DNA of 64,000 bases from Stenopsyche tienmushanensis. Taxonomy: Eukaryota > Arthropoda > Insecta > Trichoptera > Stenopsychidae. The stretch is taken from assembly GCA_008973525.1 (NCBI GenBank), contig WACJ01000126.1:434001-498000 (forward strand), read 5' to 3'. This document shows positions 47,820 to 60,109 of this stretch, piece after piece. The position numbers were made by a program, and so were the translations under genes. The first letter of the stretch is position 1. Every line of letters starts with the position of its first letter. The notes beneath the pieces are model-generated. The model saw only the letters and a program-made list of their open reading frames with translations, was not told where the DNA came from and searched no databases.

Positions 47820-48845
47820 AAATATCCATCTTTGAGAGATCGATATTAAATTCCAACAGGTCAAAACCCTCGATGCATATACAACGTAACCCCAAAGGAT
47901 AAAAAGGGAGAAACGCAGTGGCAGTGTCATTTGTTGAATGCGCTCCAACAGCGAGTATTTCGCGGTGGATATTCGAAAAATACAATCGATTCAGTCAACA
48001 TGAAACCAATTTATTTTGGCCTGCGTCTAAATACGAACGTGTATTAAAAGCGATCATTCCAGGAATAGTTTTCGATTATGGGATTTATTGGAATGTCACA
48101 GGGGGCGGGGGGGCGGAAGTTCGGGGTGGTTGGATTTCCACCCGCGTTTCTACGGCCGGGTGCGGCGTTGTTTAATTTAAAACACAATTGTGTGTGTGTT
48201 TGGCCGAACGAAAAAGGCTCCAAACGTGCGGAGCGACTGCGGAATCGCAAACGTTTGTTCATTATTTATGAGTTATTCGAAATCAATCAATCATTTAAAA
48301 TCTAATGTGTGTATCCGTGGAGTGGTCGATTTATTTCTGCGGGGCAAATGTGAATTTCGAATTGTTGAACAGCTCGATGCGAATTGGCCGCCAAGTGGTT
48401 ATATTAAATTGATACGAAATGTAAATGATTTGAATTTGACAATTGAGTCTGGCCAGTCAGTCTGTCGCCGGATGAAACAATTCGCAATCGGTGGGTTGAT
48501 AAATTTGTTTGCTCCGTGTAAAGATACAAAATTCGACGACAATATTATATATTCAGCATCCGTTATCACGTCTCGTGTGGGGGAATATAAGCCAGGGTTT
48601 AAATTTTGATCCCTACATTCAGTTGTGTTGACAGACACGATGTGATGTTTTTGCAAACTGGACAATAATGAGATAAACAAGATTTTCACTTATTAAACAA
48701 CATATTTGCGATTTCACGATGTTTTTCCTCTTTGTTTAGCAAACAAGGGTTGTTCGTCCCGCAGGACAGATTGAATAAAAAGCTTTCGAGTTCTTTGGAT
48801 TGTATCTTATATCTTAGAAACCATTTGCGACCAGTAATACAATCA
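47820..48845. other. Non-coding stretch with unsupported frames
   Basis: The 139-codon plus frame at 48190-48609 has no recognised motif and is overlapped by a minus frame. A G-rich patch lies at 48100-48175. Confidence 0.35.
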
Positions 48846-48849
48846 TATA

Positions 48850-49450
48850 CACTTGGGTCTATTTTTATGCGATAGATACGTTCCACAGGGAGTCGCATAT
48901 AAAAAATACGCATAAAAAAAGACTTGGAACTACATAGAACACTGAGGAATTCATCCATTTTGAGAAAAAGTATCAAAGCCCAACAAGTTGATTTGCTGAA
49001 GTAATGATTTCAGCAGACAATGTGGAAGTTTTTATTATTTTCCAACAAGAATGTAAAATGTGTGGAGTAATCTGGAATTACCGCACACGAAACATTATTT
49101 ATACAGTTCAAAATTTAAAACATTTTACGAACTTCATATACGAGTTGATGACTATTTTTTTAGTTTATCTAGTATACGCTGATAAGTGTTCTTAATATAA
49201 AACTTTTTAAAAGTGGAATAGATGCCCTGATCTAGTGGCTGAAAATGTCGTATTGGGTGGAAAAACACTATTATTACATTTGGATGTTTTAAATGTGGAT
49301 GGAATGGTTGTAACTTGCCCTAGTGTCAAATTTTTTTTTATTCGTATTCGCCTAAATAAAAGCTTTGTGCTCTATAGAAAAATAATGAATAAGTTCCATT
49401 ATTTTTTAAAGCCGCATAACTTCAAAATCGCATAAAAACAGACCCAAGTG
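48850..49450 (-). mobile_element. Family D element with Tigger transposase remnants
   Basis: TA flanks; ends CACTTGGGTCTATTTTTATG and CATAAAAACAGACCCAAGTG. The minus strand at 49140-49320 encodes SVFPPNTTFSATRSGHLFHF and continues out of frame into a KVLY.EHL segment. This matches LPPNTTSL.QPLDQGII..FK.YY of Tigger/pogo transposases, in the catalytic domain. Beyond it FQITPHILHSCWKII resembles the later NCW segment. It is a decayed internal-deletion copy of a Tigger element. Confidence 0.75.
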
Positions 49451-49776
49451 TAATACGAAGCCAAACTATATGTTGTCGGCTTTTAAGCGGTTAACTGAGT
49501 GTTTGATCAATTAATAATACATTTAAACATAATATTTTGTATTCAACACTGAGAATATTGCACACCTGTATCATTAACAGCTTAACCTACAACATCGTCT
49601 GAGAAACGTGATAACTATTTAGAGGTAAACATGAGAAGCAGCAGTAAGAGCCGTTGAACGTCAAGCAGTACAAACACAATAAGCGTTCATTGAAATAATT
49701 TTATTCAACTCAACAAAGCATAGACCCACTCTGTTGATTGTAGTCTGAGCCTTTCGGACTTAAATATTACGAAGAT

Positions 49777-50264
49777 TGTCTCGAAAGTAAGGTTGCAAGA
49801 GTTTCTGAAGCTGGGGGATTTTTTTGTTTCGAAGTTGACACACTTGTGGTATCCTGGCGGTTTATTTGACCCCGTGTGTGTCGGCCATTTTTTGCGGTCA
49901 CAGTAAATTCTTCCGATGGAGAGGTCGTCACGCGCTCCCGCCACCTCTCGTCCGTGCGAGATCCGTGCGGTCATCAGTTTTTTGAGTGTGAAAAAAAATA
50001 TCGCCATGAATATCACGTGTCAAGTGTTTTGCACAGGAGGGACAAGCTTTTCTGGACTCATCGTGACAGGGGATGAGACGTGGGTATGTGACTACATCCC
50101 AGAATCCCAAAAGAGTTGACAGAGGGGGTCTAAGACGCTAGCATATAAAAGATGATGTCCCGACTACAGAAATGTCTCGATCTCGACGGTGATTGCGTTG
50201 AAAAATAGTTTAATAGCATTTTTCGATCCTAAATAAATGTTGTAACCTTACTCTCTGGATGACC
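49777..50264 (+). mobile_element. mariner internal-deletion copy
   Basis: Left TCTCGAAAGTAAGGTTGCAA and right TGTAACCTTACTCTCTGGAT pair as inverted ends. The protein starts MERSSRAPA at 49916, soon loses homology, and in a second frame reads HRDRGDETWVCDYIPESQKS / VTGDETWV near 50063. Between these, most of the N-terminal DNA-binding domain is deleted relative to 10321-11439. It ends with the same IALKNSLIAF-type 3' section. Confidence 0.8.
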
Positions 50265-50365
50265 TTCGTAGTATAAGATGTTAAAAGCATAAGATTTCAC
50301 AGTAAAACAATGAAAGCAAAACATGAAATCATTTCATCGGATGAGAATATCAACGATTCGACTTT

Positions 50366-50518
50366 TTTTTTCGAATTTCGGTTAGTATTGATGATTTATT
50401 TCCTATTTTATCCAAAATATCTCGAAACATATTTTTTATAAAAATTAAAACAAATGTTTGTAAAACTGCATAACTTCGAAATCGCACAAAAAAAGTCGCA
50501 CAAAAAGAGGTTTGAGTG
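50366..50518 (+). mobile_element. Family C 3' end fragment
   Basis: GAATTTCGGTTAGTATTGAT, TTATCCAAAATATCTCGA, CATAACTTCGAAATCGCACA and the end AGAGGTTTGAGTG followed by TA match the 3' 150 bp of family C. Confidence 0.7.
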
Positions 50519-50524
50519 TACTTG

Positions 50525-53500
50525 CAAGTAATTAGCAGGTAAAATTCATTCATTATGAAACATTCATATCGGTTCGGTTGCGGTTTTGTTCCGGCAAAAA
50601 TAATGGTTTTACCGGTTGTAATATTCATTCCGGTTCGAAGCTCTGGGATAAATACAACCTATAGATTCGATAAGCACAGATAAAGAAACTAGATAAGAAT
50701 ATGGCAAAATGTTTTATTTTATATTTTATGCATAGTGATTGAAATTGTGAATTCGAGGCATTATTTGAATGAAAAAAAAAGTCTGAGCGTCTACGAAATA
50801 TGTCAAAAGCAGCTGTGTTAATCTTTCAAGTCTTTAATGAATTCCTGAAGCATGAAATTGAAAGACAAATTGGAATAGCATATGATCGTACATATGTGCA
50901 AGATTTGCATATAAAATGACGTGCCTTGGCGTTAATCTAAGGTTGTGTTTGATATATTGAAGAACATCAGTTTTGATTTGAGCCCTGTTAAGAGTGTATG
51001 GGCTGCTTTTTTATGAATAATCAATCAAATATGTTCGGATATGCGAATTTTTATTCTTCGCATATATTTATAGCGTGAAAGTCTTTGATGATGGATTATT
51101 TACACAATACATTAAGTTCATGAAGATAAATTTCGAGTTAAATATTTGGATTGTTTCGATGTAAATACTTTGAGACAAATTTGAATTTAAGCCCGAACTG
51201 TTATAAATAAGATCCAGCTTGGATGCTTAAATATTAACAAAGACTCGAAGGGATGAAGTTAGAAAAAATAATGTGAATTTTATTGGACCAGATTAATTTA
51301 ACAAATTGAATTATTATACTTTATAATAATGATAATGTTATATTTTATTCAAGTATGAAATTAATGAGAGAAGGAGGCACTGATTGTGAAATTTGCAATT
51401 GAATAACAACACTCCAGGATCATGTGGAAAGCATGCAAAGCAAAATCCCTAAAAACAATCACAGGACGCTTGACATTGGGGTACGGGAATTGTACAAATA
51501 ATCCTTTGGCATGAGGAGGAGGGGCATATCTGCCAAACAATCTGGCGAGTAATTAATTTTCGGGCGTTTAAAAAAACGTTTGACGCCGCGGACCACATTT
51601 TAATTTTTATGGTCGCAATTTCCCGGTGACGTGACCGTGCTCCCTTCTTGTCAAAGGTAATTTTTTTGAAATGCGATTCTCCCGATAAAAAAAACACCCT
51701 GTTGTTTTACTTTTCATACGGTCCCCGATAAGGTTAACAAGGCCGCCGGCGAAACCTCCCGTGGAAAAAGGAGTCACGTACCATTAAATACACATTTCAT
51801 CCCGCTTTTTGGAACCCTAATAACGAACGAGGGGGAAAAATACAAATTCATTTATAACCGAATTCAATTCTCGATGCATACAACAGTCTGTCGTCGACCG
51901 CATCACTCCACGATTTGAGAAGATAAATTAAAAGAAAGGCCCAAGAACAAAGAAGTCCCTCCAGATCGGCAACAATGTAAGCAATTCCAAACACCAAAAC
52001 ACGTATTACTCGATTGAACGAACTTGTTCAACATATAAACTTTCCAAAGAGCGGACTTTCTGTAGAAAATCGCGAAAGACTGAAAAATTCCGAAAGCGTT
52101 ATCCCCTTGAAATAAAAACACGAAAGCGTACGTGCAGTTGGAGAAACACAAATTGACTGTATATTGGATTCGCCAATAGCTTTTGATCAATATGCGAAAG
52201 CTGATCTTAGGAAACGCTTAGATAACGGATCAAAGAACAATGTACATTCAATTTATGCTGCATACAATGGATTCAATGAACATATCTACACGCTTTCAAA
52301 ACTATAAAGCGATCTTGATGCAGGTAAACAGCGTGCCAATCCATCAAAATGTGCATTAAAATCTCGAGACTGTAGCAATAAAAAAATATGATAATATTCG
52401 ATATATGAATTAAAACCTAAATAAAATTATTGAAAGATCGCTAGTATAACTATTTTGTAGTGTTTGATTCTTTGATTCTTAAAAATTAAATCCTCTTCTA
52501 CCTATTTCTTAATATTCAAATAACTTTGATTCTAATTATACTATAAGCAAATCTGAAAATCTCTTGTGGGGTTCTCCTACTTTTCTTAATTGATATGGCA
52601 ATTTAAGAAAATGAATAAAAATGTCCATAGGGAAAAGGAAACGTCGACAAATTGCTAAATCAAGAATTGACGAAACATTTCAATTCTTGTCATTAATTTT
52701 TCCATAGAAACACTCGAAACACCGAAGACAATTTATGATATCGTTATGAAAATAATAAATATGTAAATGTCGTTTAAAAGCTTTTATTTCGCGTGTTGGT
52801 ATAAATAGGTTACATTTTGGTACTTTGTTATAAATATCAATAACAATTAGGGAGATATAAAACCGACATGGGGAATCTTTCCCTACCCGAGCTATATATT
52901 GGTCCCGCGATTCGGGAGCATGTTAGCCTGCTCGCAAAAGTGCACAACAATGTGAAAAACCGAATTTATTTTCCATGTCAGCGAGGACACGCCCAATCTC
53001 AATTTCGAGTGGCCATTTTACCCTCTGAACACGAGGGGGGGGGGGGGGCACTAGCTAGATTAAGTATAAGCTAAACGTATGCCAGCTAAAGATATATATT
53101 AAATTAAAACTAGATAATAAGTAATATAATTTACATATGGGAAACGGTGATTCTAGTCTCGCTCGCAAGGTTTCGCGATCATAGAAGACCCTGGGGATGC
53201 ATTTCTCCGCATAATTTATGCTAAATGTCGTAAAAAAGGGAAGGGGGATGGTCACAAGGTTTGTGTGTCCAACCGGTCCGCCTTTCAGATAGCTAACAGC
53301 CTCGCGACATGAGCGCCTCGCAATACGTACGGACAGCGTAGTAATATGATTTTGATAATGAAATTGTTATTACGCATTATGTTTTTTCACATTATTCAGA
53401 TTATATGATTGAGATTATTTTAGAGAGTGCTTTCATTATTTCATTTGCAAATCATCATGATTTAATGTGAATCATTAACGTGTATTTATAAAGTATCACG

Positions 53501-54335
53501 AGAGCGTTGCTCTGGAAACAACCTTCGACCCTAATACAAAAAAGCATTTGTGCACCATTAATTATGAAGCAGAAGAATGCAAAAAATGATGCAAATCATT
53601 GAAATGCTTCATGTTTCAAAGCAAAAAAAAGCTCACCTATTAACTAATGTCATGAAAGTCATAAAAACCTCTTCCAGATGGATTTTGGAAAAACAACAGA
53701 GAATTGTGTATCATAAAAAGATTTCGTTGATCGAAGTATTCTACGTTGGTACGATACAGATTCCGGCTCTATTTTCTCGAATCGAGATGAGATTGAACCC
53801 ATAACGGAGAGCTTAGAGAGAATCGAGGGGACCATAATTCTGTACGACGCGGCATTAAAAGATTTACACGGCAGGATCCGGCAACACATGCGCTTCTTAA
53901 ACTCTCATCTCCGCAAGAAATAATTTATTAGCACGATGCATCAAAATAAGTCCGCCTATTGTGTCTTCTCTCTCGAAAAGGGAATCGCTGACGTCATTTC
54001 GTCGGTTTACAGGAGGGAGCGTAAAAACAAAAGGGGCATTATAGGCAATGTCACTAAGCTCTCAGAATGTAGGGCGCCACACGGAGGAGAGACAAATGAC
54101 GGCGTCTACCAACCCCCGGGGTAGGGATCGCCAACTGAGCGGCATTCGTGCCTAATGAGCTAGATTTGCATGATAATCACAGGTATTGTATTACCAGATG
54201 CAAATTATCAGCAAGACAAAACGTTCCAGACAATCCATTTCATATTCAGTGGAGTGAGGAAATGACGGATGGGATGATTAGATCTATTACTGTCACTATT
54301 GATACTGTGAACAATTAGTCTATCGCTCCACAAAC
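50525..54335. other. Non-coding stretch
   Basis: No known repeat or exon recognised. Frames at 51449-51697, 51903-52190 and 53577-53889 have no motif. A G homopolymer of about 15 lies at 53035-53049. Confidence 0.4.
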
Positions 54336-54340
54336 CTTTA

Positions 54341-54492
54341 TTGTGGGTCTGTTTTTATGTGGATCTTTTTTATGCGATTTTGAAGTTATGCGATTTTCAA
54401 ATGTAATGAAACCATTATTTTAGTATGTAGTTCGTCTTTTTTTATGTTGCTCCCCGTGAAACGTATCTATCGCATAAAAACAGACCCAAGTG
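54341..54492 (-). mobile_element. Family D MITE, short
   Basis: TA flanks both sides. The left end is decayed (TTGTGGGTCTGTTTTTATG); the right end CATAAAAACAGACCCAAGTG is intact. CGTATCTATCGCATAAAAA shows it is inverted relative to the 42.5-kb copy. Only 152 bp. Confidence 0.75.
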
Positions 54493-54499
54493 TATAGGG

Positions 54500-55260
54500 T
54501 TCAAAGCTAAAAATTGGCACTAATTCATTTTAATACATATTACGATAATTTAATTGGTTGTCGTTTCCCGCCCTAAGCTATTATTTTCCAATTGTTTTAA
54601 AGACAAACTAATGAGGTTGTACACCGAAATGCACCACTGCACTGTTTAATGTTTACGGCAGTAAGTTAGTAGACGGTAAGCAACGTACTCCGGAATAACT
54701 TTTACAAGAATAGGGGAATACATGTATTCCATTAGCTTAACAAGAAAGTGAGGCTTTGAATTGGATTTGAAGTAGCGTACTCCAGTAATTCGCAATAAAT
54801 CAGGCGAACAGAGATAGGTCTCAGGTCAACGTTTGGCGCAAAATAACAAAGATATTATTTGTTTCCTATTACATCACTACATATACAACAACGATACAAA
54901 ACGACTTCCAATACATTAGAAATACAATAATAAATCACGACCATTGATCGAGAACTGTTCACATAAAAACCACCGACAATTTTATTAGGAGGATCCGAAA
55001 GTATTTGACATTTTTGTATCCAGACAGTGACGGAAATATCTTTGCAAGTTTTTTTAAGCATTGTTAAATATTATTATTGTGACAATGCAAGCTTAATGGT
55101 AGTATCAAGAACGGGATCGAATTTTGATCATGACGTACAAAATCATTAATCGAATTAGATCCAAGGCAAACTAATAGGATGGATGTTATGGGGTAGGATG
55201 GACTATGCACGTCTTTATCGAACACATCAAAAACGAGCAACGTTTCATCAAATAAATCAA
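54500..55260. other. AT-rich non-coding stretch
   Basis: Nothing recognised. Confidence 0.4.
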
Positions 55261-55264
55261 AATA

Positions 55265-56222
55265 CGCTCGAATCTCTTTTTGTGCGACTTTTTTTTGTGC
55301 GATTTCGAAGTTATGCGGTTTTTTGAAGCATTTTTTCCATTTTATAATTTCATAAAGAGTACGTATCGACATATTTTGGATAAAATAGGAAATAAATCAT
55401 CAATACCAACCGAAATTTGGAAAAAAAATATAATTTGCGACTGCTATTCTCGTTTAGATTTTTGAAAAAAAATGACTTCATTTTTTTGAATTTTTTCAAT
55501 TTGACTTTTAAAAATACATTCTCCAAAAGAATTTTCAAAATTCCAACTACTAACGGAGTTGTAGCTTTTTTAGTGACGTGGCAAAATGGCCAGTTTTACC
55601 ATAATTAAATCTTTTAACGCGTTTTTGTCGAAACTACTTTTTTTCAACACGGTTAACATCATACCTCAAGTTTCAATAAAAATGACTTAACTGAATTTTT
55701 TTTAAACAGTCGTAATTTTGTGATTTTTTTTAAGTTAGTGACTATAGTGACACATTTACTAATTATGAATTATATTCTTGGAAAGAGAAAATCTGCACAG
55801 AACAATGATGACATTGACACTGGGTATACTATTTCTTCTGAAGAAGAGAACGATAGATTTGAGTCATATCGAAAATCGCAACGAAAATTATCAAACACTC
55901 TGTAATTAAAATAATTAATATTTCTCTAGTGGATGTCTGGCATTTGAGATGCTAGATATCAGACATCCTTAAAAAATTACCAATGATGCAAGACGTCCTT
56001 TAAATGTTGTAAAAAATATTATTTTTAATATTTTTTTTTTTTTATTAACTTTTTTTATGCGATTCTGGATATATTTTATAAAGCTATTTTTAAGTTATGC
56101 GGTTTTTAAAATCCATAGAAAGTTTCTTTACTTTTTCTGTGTAAATCATAGATTTTTTTGTGCGATTTCTTTTCGTGTGATTTTTCGCGGAACGCAGTTA
56201 CCGCACAAAAAAGGTTTAAGTG
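55265..56222 (-). mobile_element. Family C element, full length, inverted
   Basis: Starts CGCTCGAATCTCTTTTTGTG after TA and ends CCGCACAAAAAAGGTTTAAGTG. The right flank is AA, so the TA duplication is altered there. On the plus strand 55767-55905 opens MNYILGKRKSAQNNDDIDTG YTISSEEENDRFESY, the longest version of the conserved short frame. It lies directly before a mariner relic. Confidence 0.76.
55767..55905 (+). pseudogene. Conserved short frame inside family C (possible transposase N-terminus)
   Basis: Forty-six codons from ATG: a basic GKRKSAQN section then an acidic DDIDTGYTISSEEEND section. Matching frames occur inside the copies at 2404-2490 and 33155-33240 (both minus strand of the window). 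A short acidic/serine N-terminus is common in transposases, but no DNA-binding or catalytic domain follows in any copy, so the parent family is not established. Confidence 0.5.
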
Positions 56223-56224
56223 AA

Positions 56225-56660
56225 GTTCCTTTTTTTAATAGCATCGTAATTGGTGATGAGAAACGACTCATTCGATGAAATAATCAATGGTTTTCTCGAA
56301 AATAACCTCCAATTCCAACGCCGATAATGAGGGGAATAACTCATGATGAATTAATGAAACCGGGAGAAACTATAACTGCACAAATTTATCATCGACAATT
56401 AGAAAATTTACATCAAAAATTAAAAGAGAATCGTCCGTATTTATTCAACAAGATAATGTACGCCCTCAAAGAGCAAATATTGTTTGAGAGAATTAAACTG
56501 GGAAGTGTTGCCGCATCCTTCTTATTCATCGAATCTCGCCCCGATGGATTTCCACCTTTTCAGGTCCATGGAGCATAATAGCCCGAGAGAAAAATGCAGC
56601 TGAAGTGGAAATGCATTTAAAATTGTTTTTTGCTTCTAGTAAGTAATGGCAAAGCAATAG
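56225..56660 (+). pseudogene. mariner transposase catalytic-domain relic
   Basis: IGDEKRLIR near 56248 is a damaged GDEKW motif. Then QWFSRK, PPIPTPIMRGITHDELMKPG, ETITAQIYHRQLENLHQKLK ENRPYLFNK follow in the order of the mariner core. At about 56605-56645 AEVEMHLKLFFASSK matches the C-terminal section. The second and third catalytic segments (HDNARPH, SPDLAP) are lost or unreadable. Frame changes throughout. Confidence 0.82.
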
Positions 56661-56664
56661 GGAA

Positions 56665-57245
56665 GATATGTTGAATAATTGAGGGAATTATATTTTAAAA
56701 TGTTGTATATAATTCTTTACTATATTCGAATAATTTCAGGTGCCCCCTAATATTCAATAATATAAAAACCATCCCCGATCAATAATATTCAAATGGAACA
56801 ACCACCAAATTGATACTGTAAATACAGACCGAAACGGCGAAAAAAGCACACAGCCTTTCAATAATCAAACTTCGAAATGAAGAATAAATATTGAAACAAC
56901 GGCGGTTATAAATTTCATGGCGCACCCGGGATTTTTCATTACGTATTAAATATGGTAAATTTTGATCGATGAGTCTTCTTTCAGACTTTCAGCGGAGAAG
57001 AAATGGGGTGGCTCGTATCGAATCGGCTGATTCAAATAGTAACGATGAAAAATGTGAATATATATTAATATTCAGCAGTCGATACGGCCCCTTCATGGCG
57101 AGCCGTTCGGCTATTTAAATATGAACTAGCTTTTTATGCTAAGTTTTTATACCGTCAAAAGATATCAAATACGAAAACGGCATTGATCTAAAAAAAAATA
57201 TATGCAATATTTTTATGATATCCATACAGATAAAATACTTCCAAA
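56665..57245. other. AT-rich non-coding stretch
   Basis: Nothing recognised. Confidence 0.4.
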
Positions 57246-57247
57246 AA

Positions 57248-57453
57248 CACTCAAACTTATTTTTGTGCGATTTCGAAGTTATGCGGTTTTTTTAATCATT
57301 TTTTTTTTTAAATTTCATAAAAAGTACATATCGAGATATTTTGGAAAAAAATAGAAAATAAATCATCAATACTGACGGAAATTTGGAAAAAAAAATTTTG
57401 GACTGTTTAAATTATTTTGCATCTGCTATCGCTGAATTACGACTACACGAGTC
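57248..57453 (-). mobile_element. Family C end fragment, inverted
   Basis: CACTCAAACTTATTTTTGTG, TTCGAAGTTATGCGG, GAGATATTTTGGA and a TGCTATCGCTGAATTACGAC tail match the 16.8-kb copy; truncated where a family G repeat begins. Confidence 0.7.
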
Positions 57454-57459
57454 GAGATA

Positions 57460-57600
57460 TAGGAATCACACTATAAAAACAAAACGCTATAGAAATTTAG
57501 GTTTAGTTTGTTGACAAGCACGCACGATGGGTCATTGATTTAATCCGTTGCTTACGTAAAAGATGCCGCAAACGAAGTGAACGCTATAGAAGGGTTGACG
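57460..57600 (+). mobile_element. Family G MITE, left end decayed
   Basis: AAACAAAACGCTATAGAAAT and the right end GAACGCTATAGAAGGGTTGA match the 59.3- and 8.4-kb copies. Confidence 0.65.
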
Positions 57601-57604
57601 CTTT

Positions 57605-58935
57605 ACTTTTTCGAGAATGTCAGAAATTTTATATTATTTCTTTTATTTATGTGTTTTAAGAATGCGTTATTCCTTGCAAAATGGATAGTGAAAAATAATA
57701 TATAAAAGTTCAGAGTAAATCACGAGAGAGCTTTCGTAGACAGAATTAGATTATTCCTTGTATTTTGCGTGATACGTATACACGTCACACTTAGTCAGGG
57801 AAAAAAAACATTGACCCCCCTGCGAAAAATACCGGAATACTCGGCAAGGGGGTCGAGGGAGAGGTCGTGAATCACTTATGCTACAAAGGGGATTCCCTTT
57901 GTGCAATAAAGAACGTTAAATTCCGAGATTTACTGGAAAACCGGGACGACATAAAAGATTATGGCGAAACTATTTTACGGGATAACTAAACGTATCGTTT
58001 CATACACTAATGGCGAGCTATGAAATAACCTGAATTCTGTTTGTGGATAAGATTACCACTTCAATGGGATGCTATGAAATATAATGGATTGTCGATAGAT
58101 TACCCCCTCGGTCAATTTTTTTTACTAGGCATACAGAAATATGATATTCTGAGGTCGGAATATTTATTTTGGCATTCATCAGCACTTCTGAAAGCCTACA
58201 TTCGCAACGAGGTCGACGAACAATTTGATTCTTACAATTTTCTTTTAATGGGAACAAAGCGGAACTCATAATTATGCCAGACAGCAAAGTGTTAAACTGT
58301 ATATGATCAATTATTAAACCCGAATTAATTTGTCTGTTGTTCAAACTTCGTACAAAATCAGCAAAACGGGGTCAGGACGCCTCATAAAAACGGCTAAAAG
58401 TTTCGCATCAAATGGAAACGGAATTATAAGCCTCTGAAACGTTTCATAAAGCCTAATGAATTTCAGCCGTTATAAATATCAGCGATGGAGCAAAAAATTT
58501 GCACCGACTGTTACTATTCTATAAATTTAGTAAATTAAACGCAAAAATAAAAGCATTTCGCGAAAAATATATTTCAATGATTGAATTAAATCATATTGCA
58601 TATGGTGTCAGAAGTAACATTGAAGCTTCGATTGGAAGAAAACAGTATCCAATCTACAATTGTAGTTATGTCGTTGTGTTGATAAAATAGGAAATCCTGG
58701 TCTAGGGAATGAATCAATGTTAGCAGAATGCTATTATTCTCCGACGATATTATCAAGTTTATAATGACGTTGTGAGGCGTATTGAATTGCATTGAGATGG
58801 AATGCCCATAGAAAAGGATGAAAATCAGGGATGCGATATCGGGAATAGTGACAATAAGCTCAAAATACATCAAACTGTGAATTGAGAATTATCAATGATC
58901 GATAAACTTATGCCATAACAATTAAATTATATAGT
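57605..58935. other. Non-coding stretch
   Basis: Frames at 58041-58344 and 58499-58873 have no motif; no repeats of this window recognised. Confidence 0.4.
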
Positions 58936-58937
58936 GG

Positions 58938-59010
58938 GAGATAGGGACAACGCCAAAGAAACAAAACGCTATAGAAAGTTAGGCACCCATATAAATTTTG
59001 TACGCGTTTA
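58938..59010 (+). mobile_element. Family G fragment
   Basis: AAACAAAACGCTATAGAAAG then TTAGGCACCCATATAAATTT matches the interior and left half of the 59257 copy; both ends are lost. Confidence 0.6.
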
Positions 59011-59256
59011 GTTCTTATTAATATTCTAGTATTTTGCTATGGGTTTTTTTTTATAAAGACCAAATTACTTTAAAAAAAACAACTTTAAAGAATGGTAAAC
59101 GACAAATATACTATCTAAAATTATGAAGGTTCTTTTAGAAATACCACAATTAAAAGGGTTTCGATGGCAATGAAAGGCTGAAGAGCCCCGATTTGGATTG
59201 CCAAATAAAAAACTTTGGGTGCCCCATGAATTAATATCCAATTATGTAAAATAATA

Positions 59257-59402
59257 CAGTCAATCCTTCAATAGTGTAGAGATCGCTATAGAAACAAAAC
59301 GTTATAGAAAGTTAAGCACCCATATATAATTCGTACGTGTTAAGTTTATTAACCCTATAGGAAAATACTCTATAGAAGAGGGCACCATAGGAAGGTTGAC
59401 TG
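59257..59402 (+). mobile_element. Family G MITE with TA flanks
   Basis: TA on both sides; ends CAGTCAATCCTTCAATAGTG and CACCATAGGAAGGTTGACTG. The interior has CGCTATAGAAACAAAACG and TTAAGCACCCAT. The CAGT...ACTG ends and TA duplication fit a Tigger-type MITE. Length 146 bp, the best-bounded copy. Confidence 0.8.
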
Positions 59403-59828
59403 TATATGGAAAAAAACGGGTAGATCAAAATAAACATTACTAAATTCATTCATGCTTGTTATAATTTTCCGCAAAACCCTTCAGATTTGCTTTGATTTCA
59501 TTTAGAGCAATGAGTGAGCACGAAAAAGGGAGGATCTACCCAGATCGTGATAAAAAAAGACGTATAATTATATACTAAAATATTAATATTTTGACTATTT
59601 TATAAAAGTAAGCATCGCCTAAAATTTCATCACAGTCCAGAATCATCATTGTAAGGAAATTAAGAACTGAATTGCATTTGATACATAAATGGATTGCATT
59701 TAATATATTTATTCAAATTAACATAACAAATTTATTTCGTTTTTTCTGTTTTATTGTTTTGTCACGTTTAAATAAAATTTCCAATGAAATTTTACTATAT
59801 AAAGCTGTATTAAAGTCTTTTTTGTTAA

Positions 59829-60102
59829 CCCCTTCAACGTTACGTATCGCTGTTAAAAGTGTCATCCGCTAGCGAATACGTACGTCATGTCTAGTATACG
59901 ATAATAGTATATCATCAAGTTCGAAGAAGTCAGTTCCCGAGATGAACCATTCTTACATTTAACGTACACAACACTGCAATCGGACATATCCGTCATTTTC
60001 CATTGAGGTTTGCTTAACTTTCACAATGCGGATATATCCGTCATACCCATTTTGCATGGACTTTGGTCTTGACGGATATATACGTCATATCCACGTAAGG
60101 GG
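59829..60102. mobile_element. TTAA-flanked piggyBac-like MITE with internal repeats
   Basis: TTAA lies at 59825-59828 and 60103-60106. Ends CCCCTT and AAGGGG are inverted; CACGT/ACGT words extend the match loosely. The right half has three spaced copies of a GGAYATATCCGTCAT-like word (near 59983, 60030 and 60072), the last as GGATATATACGTCAT. No coding capacity. Confidence 0.7.
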
Positions 60103-60109
60103 TTAATAT

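Noticed and set aside
48190..48609. 139-codon plus-strand frame
   Set aside because: No domain, no splice-site context, and an overlapping opposite frame; likely chance.
53035..53049. G homopolymer within a short frame (GGGGA)
   Set aside because: Homopolymers are error-prone and the frame around it has no motif; treated as simple sequence.
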